From GCA-2731375 sp964590195 (GTDB taxonomy: Bacteria > Pseudomonadota > Alphaproteobacteria > GCA-2731375): a stretch of 64,000 bases of DNA. The DNA lies in the NCBI GenBank assembly GCA_964590195.1, contig CAZPWJ010000018.1:1-64000 (forward strand), in the 5' to 3' direction. A program made the translations under genes and the position numbers. Below, piece by piece: positions 1-8,373 of this stretch. Position 1 is the first letter of the stretch; each line of letters begins with the position of its first letter. Under the pieces are notes generated by a model. It searched no databases, was not told the origin of the DNA, and worked only from the letters and a program-made list of their open reading frames with translations.

Positions 1-94
1 CAATGTTCATCTTAAATCCATCCATCCAGGTCGCCGGAATATCGCCGGCAAGCCTATCGCGTTCGATTAGCCGTGGCCAGTGATCGGAAAACAT
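1..94 (-). CDS. N-terminal part of an unidentified protein (runs off the window edge)
   Basis: An open frame reads from an ATG at 94 to the left edge and begins MFSDHWPRLIERDRL; it also contains the stretch IPATWMDG. The composition looks like coding sequence. A GTG five codons upstream (109) is an alternative start. No convincing ribosome binding site precedes either one. Only about 31 residues are visible, so I cannot assign a family. It would be transcribed divergently from the EthD-like gene that follows, leaving about 45 bases between the two starts. Confidence 0.4.
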   Translation of the reverse strand, partial: MFSDHWPRLIERDRLAGDIPATWMDGFKMNI

Positions 95-138
95 GAAAAC
101 ATTGAACACTGAAATTTGGCAGCATGGAGCGGCAGGCA

Positions 139-483
139 ATGGCATCGCGGTATCTTTTCGTCGTCAGCATGGATGTGCCGGCGGACAGGGAAGACTTTTT
201 CAACGAGGTTTATGACACCGAGCACGTGCCCTATTTGACTGCTGTACCAGGCGTCATATCGGCCACGCGTTCCGTTCGCCAGCCCTTGCGGATGATGCTG
301 GCGGGCGAAGAGCGCGTGATGGACTCAGGCACGGAGCCGCGCTACAGCGTCAGTTATGAAATCCAAAGCCCAGACGTCTTGTTGAGCCCGGAATGGGCCG
401 AAGCGGGAGAGCGCGGCCGCTGGCCCACCGAAGTGCGCCCCTTCACCACCAACCGCCGTCATATCCTGCGCAAAATCATTTAG
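139..483 (+). CDS. EthD-like / dimeric alpha-beta barrel protein, single domain
   Basis: This small protein of about 114 residues belongs to the dimeric alpha-beta barrel (EthD-like) group. The recognisable core is FFNEVYDTEHVPYLTAVPGV, which resembles the W/Y-x-x-EHVP-x-x-x-x-x-PG motif seen twice in the next gene. I prefer the ATG at 139 (MASRYLF) because GGAG lies 9 bases upstream; the ATG at 124 lacks a ribosome binding site. It is the first gene of a three-gene operon ending in a quinone oxidoreductase. Related proteins occur in catabolic clusters, where substrates are usually unknown. The exact role here is not clear from sequence. Confidence 0.75.
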   Translation: MASRYLFVVSMDVPADREDFFNEVYDTEHVPYLTAVPGVISATRSVRQPLRMMLAGEERVMDSGTEPRYSVSYEIQSPDVLLSPEWAEAGERGRWPTEVRPFTTNRRHILRKII

Positions 484-503
484 AATCAAATTTGGAGGCA
501 GCA

Positions 504-1154
504 ATGGCCAAAGGCCTGCTCATCGCCGCGTTCGATTTCTCGAAGGCCCACGCGGATGAATTTCATGACTGGTATGATCTGGAGCACGTCCCCGAACGCC
601 AGGCGATCCCGGGCTTCGGCGCCTGCGAGCGCTGGATCAGTGTGGATGATCTGAACGTCGCCATCGCCACCTATGATCTGGACTCGATCGATGTGATGCA
701 TTCCGCGCCTTACCGCGCCATCGCCTACGACAATCTTTCCGTCTGGTCCAAGCGCGTCACCGCCATGTGCGACAGATTACTGCGTTTTGAAGGGACACAG
801 ATCGCGCCCGGCGATGCGCCGGCGCCGGCAGGCGCGGGCGGGTTATTGCTCAACACCATGAACATCGCGCCGGAGGCGGATGACGATTTCAACGCCTGGT
901 ATGACCAGGAGCACCTGCCGGCCCTGGCCGCCGTTCCCGGCACCCTGGCGGCCCGGCGCTATTGCACCGGAGAAGACGCCGAAGGCACACACCGCTATGT
1001 CGCGATCTATCACCTAACATCGCCGGAGGTGACATACGGCGAGGCCTGGAAAACGGCGGCCAACACCCCCTGGACCGAACGCATGCGCCCACATTTCCGC
1101 GATCATATCCGCATCCTGACCAAGGCCTACGTGCGGGCGGGAGGCACCAAATGA
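504..1154 (+). CDS. EthD-like protein with two tandem dimeric alpha-beta barrel domains
   Basis: The product is about 216 residues and carries the EthD-type motif twice: EFHDWYDLEHVPERQAIPGF near residue 20 and DFNAWYDQEHLPALAAVPG near residue 130. A Pro/Ala/Gly linker (APAPAGAGG) separates the two halves, so the chain probably forms an intramolecular pseudo-dimer. The start at 504 is fixed by GGAGG at 494-498. Its stop overlaps the ATG of the next gene (ATGA), indicating translational coupling. A catabolic or monooxygenase-like role is possible. Known EthD proteins act with P450 systems, but no P450 is present here. Confidence 0.78.
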   Translation: MAKGLLIAAFDFSKAHADEFHDWYDLEHVPERQAIPGFGACERWISVDDLNVAIATYDLDSIDVMHSAPYRAIAYDNLSVWSKRVTAMCDRLLRFEGTQIAPGDAPAPAGAGGLLLNTMNIAPEADDDFNAWYDQEHLPALAAVPGTLAARRYCTGEDAEGTHRYVAIYHLTSPEVTYGEAWKTAANTPWTERMRPHFRDHIRILTKAYVRAGGTK

Positions 1155-2137
1155 AAGCCGCCTATTACGAGGCACAGGGCCCCGCGGCCGACGTCCTGAC
1201 GGTTGCCCAGGTTGCGCCCCCCGAACCGGGCCCCGGCGAAGTTCTGGTGCGGCTGCATACCTCGGGCGTCAATCCTTCCGATGTGAAAAGCCGTGGTCCC
1301 AATGCGGTGCGGCCCATGCCGGGACCGCGCGTGATTCCCCATAGCGACGGCGCCGGCATTATCGAAGCGGTGGGCCCGAACGTACCACCCTCGCGTGTGG
1401 GCGAGCGGGTCTGGATCTGGAACGCCGCCTTCATGCGCGCGGAAGGCACTTGCGCGGAATACATCGCCCTACCGGCGGAACAGGCCGTACATTTGCCCGA
1501 CAACACCGATTTCGCCGCTGGCGCCTGCCTTGGCATTCCGGCCCTGACGGCATTGCGCGGCATCACCCTGGATGGCTCCGTCGAGGGACAAGCCATCCTG
1601 GTTGCCGGCGGCGCCGGCGCGGTTGGCCACTATGCCATTCAAATGGCGAAGTTGAAGGGCGCGGCCAATGTCATCGCCACGGTTTCCGGCGACGAAAAGG
1701 CAGCCATCGCACGCGCCGCCGGTGCCGATCATACGATCAACTACCGCCAGGACGATGTCGCCGCCGCCGTCAAGGAACTGACAGACGGCCGGGGCGTGGA
1801 CAAAATTATTGAAGTTGACCTTGCCGCCAATGCAAAACTGATCATTGATTTGTTAGCACCGTTTGGCGCCATCCATGTTTATGGCAGCGGCGGCGCGCAG
1901 GTACCGCTGCCCGCCGGCGCAATGATGCAGCGAAACATGAATTTGCGTCTCTATCTGGTCTACACCCTACCCGCGGCCGTCCGCGCCGAATTGACCGCCG
2001 ACCTGACGAAAATGCTGGCGACAGGGCAACTTAGTCACGCCATCGCGGGTCATTATCACTTGACTGATATCGTCGCCGCCCATGAAGCGGTGGAAAGCGG
2101 CGCGGCCATCGGAAACGTGATTGTTGAGACCATTTAA
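1151..2137 (+). CDS. NADPH:quinone oxidoreductase / zinc-free MDR family oxidoreductase
   Basis: A medium-chain dehydrogenase/reductase of about 328 residues. It has an N-terminal GroES-like fold (SGVNPSDVKSR, PHSDGAGI) and a Rossmann domain with the nucleotide-binding run AGGAGAVGHYAIQMAK. The cysteines of zinc-dependent members are absent, so it falls in the quinone oxidoreductase branch that transfers hydride from NAD(P)H to quinones or enones. The ATG at 1151 overlaps the previous stop codon by four bases. It closes the EthD-like operon and probably reduces an intermediate made with those partners. Confidence 0.85.
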   Translation: MKAAYYEAQGPAADVLTVAQVAPPEPGPGEVLVRLHTSGVNPSDVKSRGPNAVRPMPGPRVIPHSDGAGIIEAVGPNVPPSRVGERVWIWNAAFMRAEGTCAEYIALPAEQAVHLPDNTDFAAGACLGIPALTALRGITLDGSVEGQAILVAGGAGAVGHYAIQMAKLKGAANVIATVSGDEKAAIARAAGADHTINYRQDDVAAAVKELTDGRGVDKIIEVDLAANAKLIIDLLAPFGAIHVYGSGGAQVPLPAGAMMQRNMNLRLYLVYTLPAAVRAELTADLTKMLATGQLSHAIAGHYHLTDIVAAHEAVESGAAIGNVIVETI

Positions 2138-2429
2138 TCAGCGTTCGGCTTTGCTCCATTCAACCATGCAGTGGGCATAACCCGCCGAAATCACCTGACG
2201 CCATGTAGGTGCCGAAAAATGAGTTTCGCAAAACAGCAAGGTTTCAATTGCAATCACGCTCAATCCCTCGGTAGACTATGGCCAATAAGAAAGAACGACA
2301 GTGACGTACGCGTGTTGAGGTGATGGGTGCAGAGGGGGGGTAGAGACGATGATCCCTGCGGGATACTACCGGCCGATCAGCCAAACTTTGACACACTTTC
2401 CGAGTGGCTCGCAAAGGGAGGCCTAAACT
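2138..2429. other. 292-base intergenic region upstream of the peptide ABC operon
   Basis: There is no gene here. It contains a G-run near 2334-2341, a short hairpin ATCCC-TGC-GGGAT around 2352-2364, and a ribosome binding site GGGAGG just before the ATG at 2430. The promoter of the binding protein/permease operon must lie here, but I see no clear -35/-10 pair. Confidence 0.4.
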
Positions 2430-4058
2430 ATGTCTAAATTCAAAATCAGCAATTCTTTCGGACAACAGACCAGGCGTGAATTCCTGGCAACAACATCAGC
2501 CGGCATGACGGCGGCAGCAGCGGCGGCGGCAACGGCCAGCATGCCGGGCTCGGCGCTAGCGGCGAAGAAGAAAGGCGGCACACTGCGGTTTTCGACCCGC
2601 TCTGATGCCCGTGGCCTGGATCCGCAACGCAACGTCATCTACTACGTCTCGCATCCTTTGGCGGCGACGTCGGGCGGCCTGCTGGATATCGACAAGAACA
2701 TGGACATCGTCCCCGCCATTGGCGAGGAATGGACGGTCTCCGATGACATGAAGACCTACACCTTCAAGATCCGCAAAGGCGTGACCTTCCATAACGGCGC
2801 CGACGTCGACGCACCGGCAATCAAGTGGAACTATGACCGGGTCCGCGATCCGAAGACCTCTCATTCCTTCCACCGCAGCTTCTTCAAGCTGGTGAAAGAA
2901 ATTACCGCGATCGACAAATACACCCTGCGCATTGATCTGGAACTGCCGAGTGCGGTGTTCCTGGCCAGCGTGACCTATTATCCAGTCAATCTGATCGCGC
3001 CCAACAGCGTTGATCAGGTAGATACGCATCCGATCGGCTGCGGCCCCTTCAAGTTCGTCAGCTGGAAACGTTTCGCCAAGACCGAAATGGTCCGCTTCGA
3101 GAATTTCTGGGAAACCGATGCCGCCGGCAATTCCCTGCCATATCTCGATGCGATCGAAGGTTATCCGAAGAAAGAGGATAAGGTTCGCTTGACCGCCCTG
3201 CGCACCGGCGAAGTCGATCTGATCGAGAACATGTCCTATGCGGATGCCGCCAACTTCAAGAAAACCCAGACGGCCAATTACAATACCTGGGATATCCCGC
3301 AGGTTGGCTGTGGTTACCTTGCGGTGCAGTCCAAGAAGGGCCCGTTCGCCATGGACGCGGCGGACGGCAAGCTGATGCGGCAAGCCTTGGCCCATGCCAT
3401 CGACAAGGAAGCCATTCATCAGGCCATCTTCAACGGCTTGAGTGAAAGCCTGAACGGCTTCTACGGCACGTCCAGTTCCTGGCACATGCCGGACATCAAG
3501 AACATCAAGGAATACGATCCGGAGAAATCAAAAGCCATTCTGCGCAAGCTAAATGCCATGAATACGCCCGTCGCGGTCGTCGCCCGGCAGGCTTATTCTT
3601 ACATGCATCAGACTGGTGAGATCGTGTATTCCATGCTCGAGGAAGCCGGCTTCAAGGTCACCAACGAAGTGTTCGACAATCCGGTGTTGCGCAAGAAGTA
3701 CAAGAAGTCGGACTACGGCGTCGATTCGACGGCGAACAGCTACCGCTTCGAGCCTGATCAATGGTATTCCGTCAACGTTCTTTCGGACGGGCCTTCAACC
3801 AAACTGCGGACCGGCTACAAGAACGAAGCGGCCGACAAGTTGATCACCGCGGCGCGGGCCACCAAGGACAAACAAGTCCGGATGGAGATGTATACGGACG
3901 TGGAAAGCATGGTGAACGACGATTGCGCCATCATCTATACCCACGGCATTCCGTTGACGTCGGCGGCCACCAAGAAGTTGAAAGACTACCAACCGGCATT
4001 CGCTGGTCCCTTCAATATTTCCATGGGTGGTGTGCGTACCGCCTATATGGAAGGTTAG
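2430..4058 (+). CDS. Peptide/nickel-type ABC transporter substrate-binding protein (family 5), copy 1
   Basis: A periplasmic solute-binding protein of 542 residues (SBP_bac_5). The N-terminus has a twin-arginine signal (TRREFLATTS) followed by an alanine-rich hydrophobic stretch and a plausible ALA cleavage site near residue 45. The family pattern of ...GLLDID..., a VSDDMKTYTFKIRKGVTFHNG region and a C-terminal FAGPFNISMGGVRTAY is clear. It leads the operon with two permeases downstream. GGGAGG precedes the ATG. A second homologous binding protein lies at 8374-10005, so the importer may use two alternative receptors. The ligand (di/oligopeptide, nickel chelate, glutathione or other) cannot be told from sequence. 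Confidence 0.93.
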   Translation: MSKFKISNSFGQQTRREFLATTSAGMTAAAAAAATASMPGSALAAKKKGGTLRFSTRSDARGLDPQRNVIYYVSHPLAATSGGLLDIDKNMDIVPAIGEEWTVSDDMKTYTFKIRKGVTFHNGADVDAPAIKWNYDRVRDPKTSHSFHRSFFKLVKEITAIDKYTLRIDLELPSAVFLASVTYYPVNLIAPNSVDQVDTHPIGCGPFKFVSWKRFAKTEMVRFENFWETDAAGNSLPYLDAIEGYPKKEDKVRLTALRTGEVDLIENMSYADAANFKKTQTANYNTWDIPQVGCGYLAVQSKKGPFAMDAADGKLMRQALAHAIDKEAIHQAIFNGLSESLNGFYGTSSSWHMPDIKNIKEYDPEKSKAILRKLNAMNTPVAVVARQAYSYMHQTGEIVYSMLEEAGFKVTNEVFDNPVLRKKYKKSDYGVDSTANSYRFEPDQWYSVNVLSDGPSTKLRTGYKNEAADKLITAARATKDKQVRMEMYTDVESMVNDDCAIIYTHGIPLTSAATKKLKDYQPAFAGPFNISMGGVRTAYMEG

Positions 4059-4100
4059 CCGCGTATCTAACCGCGTACCCAAGAACAGGCGTAATTTTGT

Positions 4101-4134
4101 CCGGTGGCGCTTTCATAATCGAAAGCGTCACCGG
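4101..4134 (+). promoter_or_regulatory. Intercistronic stem-loop between binding protein and permease genes
   Basis: A 14-bp stem (4101-4114 with 4121-4134, one G-T wobble) closes a 6-base loop (ATAATC). No T-run follows, so it is not a simple intrinsic terminator. In binding-protein ABC operons such hairpins commonly protect the upstream mRNA and give high binding-protein to permease ratios. That function here is inferred. Confidence 0.65.
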
Positions 4135-4157
4135 CGCGCCGCACCGGAGCCTGTAGC

Positions 4158-5108
4158 ATGCTCATTTATGCAATTAATCGCATAATTCAGATAATTCCCG
4201 TTATTTTTATTCTTTCGGTCTTGGTATTTGGCTTTGTCCATGCCCTGCCCGGCGATGTCATCGATACCTTGACCGCAACGGACGGCGAGGAGGATCCGGA
4301 GGTCCGGGCCGCCTTGGAAGAGGAATTTGGCTTAAATAAGCCGATTTATGTGCAATATTTTATTTGGATTGGTAATGCGCTCCAGGGCGATTTCGGCAAA
4401 TCGCTGGTGACCCGGCGGCCAGTCAATATTGAACTGATCGAACGCATACCGGCGACGGTATACCTCGCCCTCGTCGGTATCGGACTATCGATCATCATTG
4501 CCGTACCGCTAGGAACATTGGCGGCGGTCAAGCGAAATACATTGACTGATTATTCGGCGCAAATAACTTCGCTGGCCGGAATTTCGATCCCTGAATTCTG
4601 GTTCGCGATCCTATGTATCTTGCTGTTTGCCCTGACTCTGGGCTGGTTACCGTCATCGGGTTATGCGCCATTATTCACGGAACCCGGCAAGAGCCTTTGG
4701 TATTTGATCCTGCCGGCCCTGGCCGTGGGATTCCGGCAGGCTGCATTCACAACAAGGCTGACCCGCTCCAGCATGCTGGATGAGGTCAGCAAGGATTATG
4801 TGGACACGGCGCGCTCGCTGGGCCTGTCCGAGCGCAAGGTGATCTATAAATATACCCTGCGCAATGCCATGATCCCGACCATCACGATCTCCGGGCTGCA
4901 ACTGGCCAGCCTGTTGGGCGGCACGGTCGTTCTGGAGACGATCTTTTCCTGGCCGGGTATCGGCCTGGCCATCTATTCCGCCATCCAGCTGCGGGATTTC
5001 CCGGTAATCCAGGCCGGCGTCCTGGTCTTGGGCATCATGGTGGTCATCATTAATCTTCTGGTGGATCTTTTGTACCGCGTGTTGAACCCGCGCGTTGGCA
5101 TGGGTTAG
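4158..5108 (+). CDS. ABC transporter permease, DppB/OppB type
   Basis: An inner-membrane permease of 316 residues. The first transmembrane helix sits at the extreme N-terminus (IIQIIPVIFILSVLVFGFV), and about five more helices follow. The DppB-type hallmarks PGDVID, a periplasmic loop and the EAA-like coupling loop (YVDTARSLGLSERKVIYKY) around residues 210-235 are visible. It should form the membrane channel with the DppC-type protein that starts 11 bases later. It begins 99 bases after the binding-protein gene, beyond the stem-loop. The local AT content of the first 250 bases is higher than in its neighbours. Confidence 0.93.
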   Translation: MLIYAINRIIQIIPVIFILSVLVFGFVHALPGDVIDTLTATDGEEDPEVRAALEEEFGLNKPIYVQYFIWIGNALQGDFGKSLVTRRPVNIELIERIPATVYLALVGIGLSIIIAVPLGTLAAVKRNTLTDYSAQITSLAGISIPEFWFAILCILLFALTLGWLPSSGYAPLFTEPGKSLWYLILPALAVGFRQAAFTTRLTRSSMLDEVSKDYVDTARSLGLSERKVIYKYTLRNAMIPTITISGLQLASLLGGTVVLETIFSWPGIGLAIYSAIQLRDFPVIQAGVLVLGIMVVIINLLVDLLYRVLNPRVGMG

Positions 5109-5119
5109 GGGAAGCGGAT

Positions 5120-6070
5120 ATGTCTGATCAACAACTACAATCACGTCAACGGGTCGATACCATAAGCCCGGATGATACGCCGTTTTCCATCCGCATGCGC
5201 CGCATCCGGACGGTTACCCGGAATGCCTTCGACGAGCTGCTGAAGAGCAAGACGGCGACCATTGGCGCAATCATGATGGTTGCCCTGCTGTCGGTTTGTA
5301 TCCTCACACCCGTACTTGCCACGCACAATCCGACCAAGCCCAATTACCGTGTACGTTTGCAGCCGGCCAGCGCGGATCACTATTTCGGCACGGACAAATT
5401 CGGCCGGGATATCTATTCACGGGTGCTCTGGGGCGGGCAACGCATTGTCTTGATCTCCATTGCCGCCGTGATTTTGGGCCTGGTTTTGGGTATCCCGCTT
5501 GGTGTTTTCGCGGGTTTCTTCGGTGGCCGCTTCGATTCAATATCAATGCGATTTGTCGACGGGCTCATAGCCTTTCCCGGGCTCTTATTATATTTGCTTA
5601 TTATAACGGTGGCGCGGGAATGGAAACTTGAGGGATTTTGGAACGATTTAATTCTTATTTTCGCCCTTGGCGTTAACACCATGCCGGAAATCGCACGCCT
5701 GACACGGGGCACCTCCATGGTGGAAGCGAAACGGGAGTATGTCGAAGCCGCACATGTGGTGGGCGAGGGCAGCATGTTCATTGCCCTGCGCGAAATCCTG
5801 CCCAACATTGTCTCGCCATTGATTGTCAACGCCACGGTACGGCTGGGCTATATCATCCTGATTATCGCGGCATTGTCCTTCCTGGGCCTTGGCACACCAC
5901 CGCCGACGCCGGATTGGGGCAGTGACCTCAACGTCGCCCGTGAACATATGGAAAGCCATCCCATGATCGCGGTCTATCCCGGCCTGGCGATTTGTTATTC
6001 GGTGCTGGCCTTCAACCTGTTCGGCGACGGTCTGCGGGATATTCTGGACCCACGCACCCAGGATCGCTGA
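5120..6070 (+). CDS. ABC transporter permease, DppC/OppC type
   Basis: The second permease subunit has 316 residues. A cytoplasmic N-terminal extension precedes the first helix (IGAIMMVALLSVCILTPVL). The DppC signature FGTDKFGRDIYSRVLWG follows, then a C-terminal transport domain with the coupling loop EYVEAAHVVGEG near residues 205-220. The start at 5120 has GGGGAAGCGG upstream and lies 11 bases after the DppB-type stop. It is the last gene of the + half-operon, and a strong terminator follows it. Confidence 0.93.
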   Translation: MSDQQLQSRQRVDTISPDDTPFSIRMRRIRTVTRNAFDELLKSKTATIGAIMMVALLSVCILTPVLATHNPTKPNYRVRLQPASADHYFGTDKFGRDIYSRVLWGGQRIVLISIAAVILGLVLGIPLGVFAGFFGGRFDSISMRFVDGLIAFPGLLLYLLIITVAREWKLEGFWNDLILIFALGVNTMPEIARLTRGTSMVEAKREYVEAAHVVGEGSMFIALREILPNIVSPLIVNATVRLGYIILIIAALSFLGLGTPPPTPDWGSDLNVAREHMESHPMIAVYPGLAICYSVLAFNLFGDGLRDILDPRTQDR

Positions 6071-6093
6071 GCAAACAACCAATAGAAAAGAAA

Positions 6094-6123
6094 AAGGCCA
6101 CGCTCCAGTTGGAGCGTGGCCTT
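6094..6123. terminator. Bidirectional intrinsic terminator between converging ABC half-operons
   Basis: A perfect 14-bp stem (6094-6107 with 6110-6123) has a minimal loop, is followed by ATTTTTT on the + strand and is preceded by an A-run on the - side. It can therefore stop transcription from both the permease operon (+) and the ATPase operon (-). Confidence 0.9.
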
Positions 6124-6152
6124 ATTTTTTTGCCGCGGGCGGCGAATAAAAT

Positions 6153-7130
6153 CTAAACGTTGTGGCAGGCCAGTTGGTGATCGGTATCAACCGACTTGAG
6201 TTCCGGCTCTATCTCGCCGCAGGCAGCTGTCGCCAACGGGCAGCGGCCATTTAGACGGCAGCCCGGCGGTGGATCAATAGGCGTCGCAACTTCACCCTCC
6301 AGAGTCAAACGCGGTGCCGGCTTTTTCGGATCGGCCTCGGGCACGGCGGCCAGCAACGCCTTGGTATAGGGGTGCAAGGGGTTGGAGAAGATGACGTCGA
6401 CGGGCCCGCTCTCAACAATCTTGCCCACATACATCACCGCCACCCGGTCACTGATATGGCGGATCACGGCCAGATCATGGGCAATGAACAGATATGTCAG
6501 GGAGAATTTTTCCTGCAGCTCCCGAAACAGATTCAGGATCTGCGCCTGGATCGAGACATCAAGGGCCGAGACCGGTTCATCCCCGATCATCAGTTCCGGG
6601 TTGACCGTGAGGCCCCGGGCAATGGCAATACGTTGGCGCTGGCCACCGGAAAATTCATGCGGATAGCGGTCGATATGCTCCGACCCCATGCCGACCAGAT
6701 TTAGCAGTTCCAGTACCCGTTCCCGCTTTTCATGCCAGGTGGTGGCCAGCTTGTGCACTTCAAGCGGCCGGCTCAGAATATCCATGATGGTCTTGCGGGG
6801 ATTGAGGGAGGAATAGGGATCCTGGAATACCAACTGCACATCCTTGCGCGTTTCGCGCATGCGCTTTGCGGAAAAGCCGAGCAGATCCTCGCCATGCAAA
6901 TTTATCCCGCCCGCCGTCGGTTCGATCAGGCGCGTGATCAGCCGCCCCGTGGTCGACTTGCCGCAACCGGATTCCCCCACCAGACCAAGCGTCTCGCCGG
7001 GGCGAATATAGAAGCTGACGCCATCAACCGCCTTTACCGTCTGGGTCTTGCCCGCGATGCGAGAGACGAGATCACCGTTCAGGGTGAAATGCTTGACCAG
7101 ATCGTTGACTTCCAGAAGGTGTTCACTCAT
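6153..7130 (-). CDS. Peptide ABC transporter ATP-binding protein, DppF/OppF type
   Basis: An ATPase of 325 residues that should energise the importer. It has Walker A GESGCGKST, the Q-loop region, ABC signature FSGGQRQRIA, Walker B LMIGDEPVSALD and the switch His in FIAHDLAV. The C-terminal oligopeptide-transporter extension contains a cysteine-rich segment (CRLNGRCPLATAACG), typical of DppF/OppF and often linked to an Fe-S cluster in DppD/F pairs. I place the start at MSEHLL (7130). A longer frame from 7157 exists, but GAGG precedes the inner ATG. It lies downstream of the DppD-type gene in the same minus-strand operon. Confidence 0.92.
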   Translation of the reverse strand: MSEHLLEVNDLVKHFTLNGDLVSRIAGKTQTVKAVDGVSFYIRPGETLGLVGESGCGKSTTGRLITRLIEPTAGGINLHGEDLLGFSAKRMRETRKDVQLVFQDPYSSLNPRKTIMDILSRPLEVHKLATTWHEKRERVLELLNLVGMGSEHIDRYPHEFSGGQRQRIAIARGLTVNPELMIGDEPVSALDVSIQAQILNLFRELQEKFSLTYLFIAHDLAVIRHISDRVAVMYVGKIVESGPVDVIFSNPLHPYTKALLAAVPEADPKKPAPRLTLEGEVATPIDPPPGCRLNGRCPLATAACGEIEPELKSVDTDHQLACHNV

Positions 7131-7201
7131 GAAATTCTTAGCCTCGGTACGCGTCATTTTCGCCGATACATGATCAGGCCGGTGCGCCTGATGATCGGTC
7201 G

Positions 7202-8182
7202 TTACACTGTGGGTTGATCATGCAAATGGCATGCGGCGAAATGCCCGGGCGCCAATTCCCTGAATTCGGGAATACGCTGGCTGCAAATATCCATGGCTTG
7301 AGTACAGCGGGGATTGAATTTGCACCCGGTCGGCGGATCCATCATGTTGCACACGGTACCGTCGATTGGCGTGAGGAATTTTTCCTGAACGTCGAGGCGC
7401 GGGATCGAACGCAGCAGGCCCTTGGTGTAGGGGTGCTGCGGATTGGCGAAAATTTCGTCCTTCGTACCCATCTCAACAAGATGAGAGGCATACATCACGC
7501 CAATCTTGTCACAGGCATGCGCCACCACGCCCAGGTTATGGGTGATGAACAACAATGACATATCGAAGCGTTCGATCATGGAGGTAATCAGTTCCAGGAT
7601 CACGGCCTGAATGGTGACATCCAGGGCGGTGGTCGGTTCGTCCGCGATCAGGAATGTCGGATCACAGCTCAAGGCCATGGCCAGCATCACCCGCTGCCGC
7701 ATACCGCCGGAAAATTCATGCACATAGTTGTCAATGCGGGTCGTCGGCGAGGGTATGCCCACCAACTGCAGCATTTCAATGGTGCGCTCCCGCGCCTCCA
7801 GCTTGGACATGCCCATGTTGGTACGCAGGGCATCGCCGATCTGGCTACCCACCGTGAACACCGGGTTAAGGGCATTCATGGGTTCCTGAAAGACCATGGC
7901 AATATTCTGGCCGCGGATTTCCCGGATTTCGTCATCCGACATCTGGTACAGATCGCGGCCCTGGAAACGCACGGTACCGCTTGCGATCTCTCCTGGCGGC
8001 GAGGGTATCAGCCGCATGATCGTTCGCGCGGTTACGGATTTACCTGAACCACTTTCACCTACCAGACCAAAGGTCTCACCTTTGTCCACGGAAAACGACA
8101 CGCCATCAATCGCACGCAGCACGCCACGCTTCAAATTGAATTGAACGCTTAGATTATCGATCTCAAGAACGGGCTGTGCCAT
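7202..8182 (-). CDS. Peptide ABC transporter ATP-binding protein, DppD/OppD type
   Basis: The partner ATPase has 326 residues. It shows Walker A GESGSGKSVTAR, signature FSGGMRQRVMLAMAL, Walker B LIADEPTTALDVT and the C-terminal CKFNPRCTQAMDIC extension found in oligopeptide transporter ATPases. It is transcribed first, with the DppF-type gene about 70 bases downstream. The operon is divergent from the second binding-protein gene, and the shared region holds an 18-bp palindrome, so both may answer to one regulator. Confidence 0.92.
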   Translation of the reverse strand: MAQPVLEIDNLSVQFNLKRGVLRAIDGVSFSVDKGETFGLVGESGSGKSVTARTIMRLIPSPPGEIASGTVRFQGRDLYQMSDDEIREIRGQNIAMVFQEPMNALNPVFTVGSQIGDALRTNMGMSKLEARERTIEMLQLVGIPSPTTRIDNYVHEFSGGMRQRVMLAMALSCDPTFLIADEPTTALDVTIQAVILELITSMIERFDMSLLFITHNLGVVAHACDKIGVMYASHLVEMGTKDEIFANPQHPYTKGLLRSIPRLDVQEKFLTPIDGTVCNMMDPPTGCKFNPRCTQAMDICSQRIPEFRELAPGHFAACHLHDQPTV

Positions 8183-8232
8183 GCATATGCCCTTCCCCCC
8201 CGGTACTAGTCATTACGCTTTCCGAAGGTTCC

Positions 8233-8250
8233 CAGCTAAGGCCTTAGCTG
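8233..8250. promoter_or_regulatory. 18-bp perfect palindrome in the divergent ATPase / binding-protein promoter region
   Basis: CAGCTAAGGCCTTAGCTG reads identically on both strands. It lies 51 bases from the DppD-type start and about 124 bases from the second binding-protein start. Perfect dyads of this size between divergent genes are typical operator sites for dimeric regulators. No regulator gene is adjacent, so the regulator is unknown. Confidence 0.6.
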
Positions 8251-8313
8251 TCAATGGCATAAGCGTCCAGAACGTGAAATCCACCAAAAAAATTTGGGTT
8301 TTTCTACAATAAC

Positions 8314-8343
8314 TTGCTGTGGGTTAGGGCTTTCGGGTATATA
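8314..8343 (+). promoter_or_regulatory. Weak candidate sigma-70-type promoter for second binding-protein gene
   Basis: TTGCTG (8314-8319) and TATATA (8338-8343) are separated by 18 bases and lie about 30 bases before the ATG at 8374. The match to consensus is only partial. Confidence 0.25.
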
Positions 8344-8373
8344 CCGTCGCAGCTCGGGAATAAAACGGATCAA

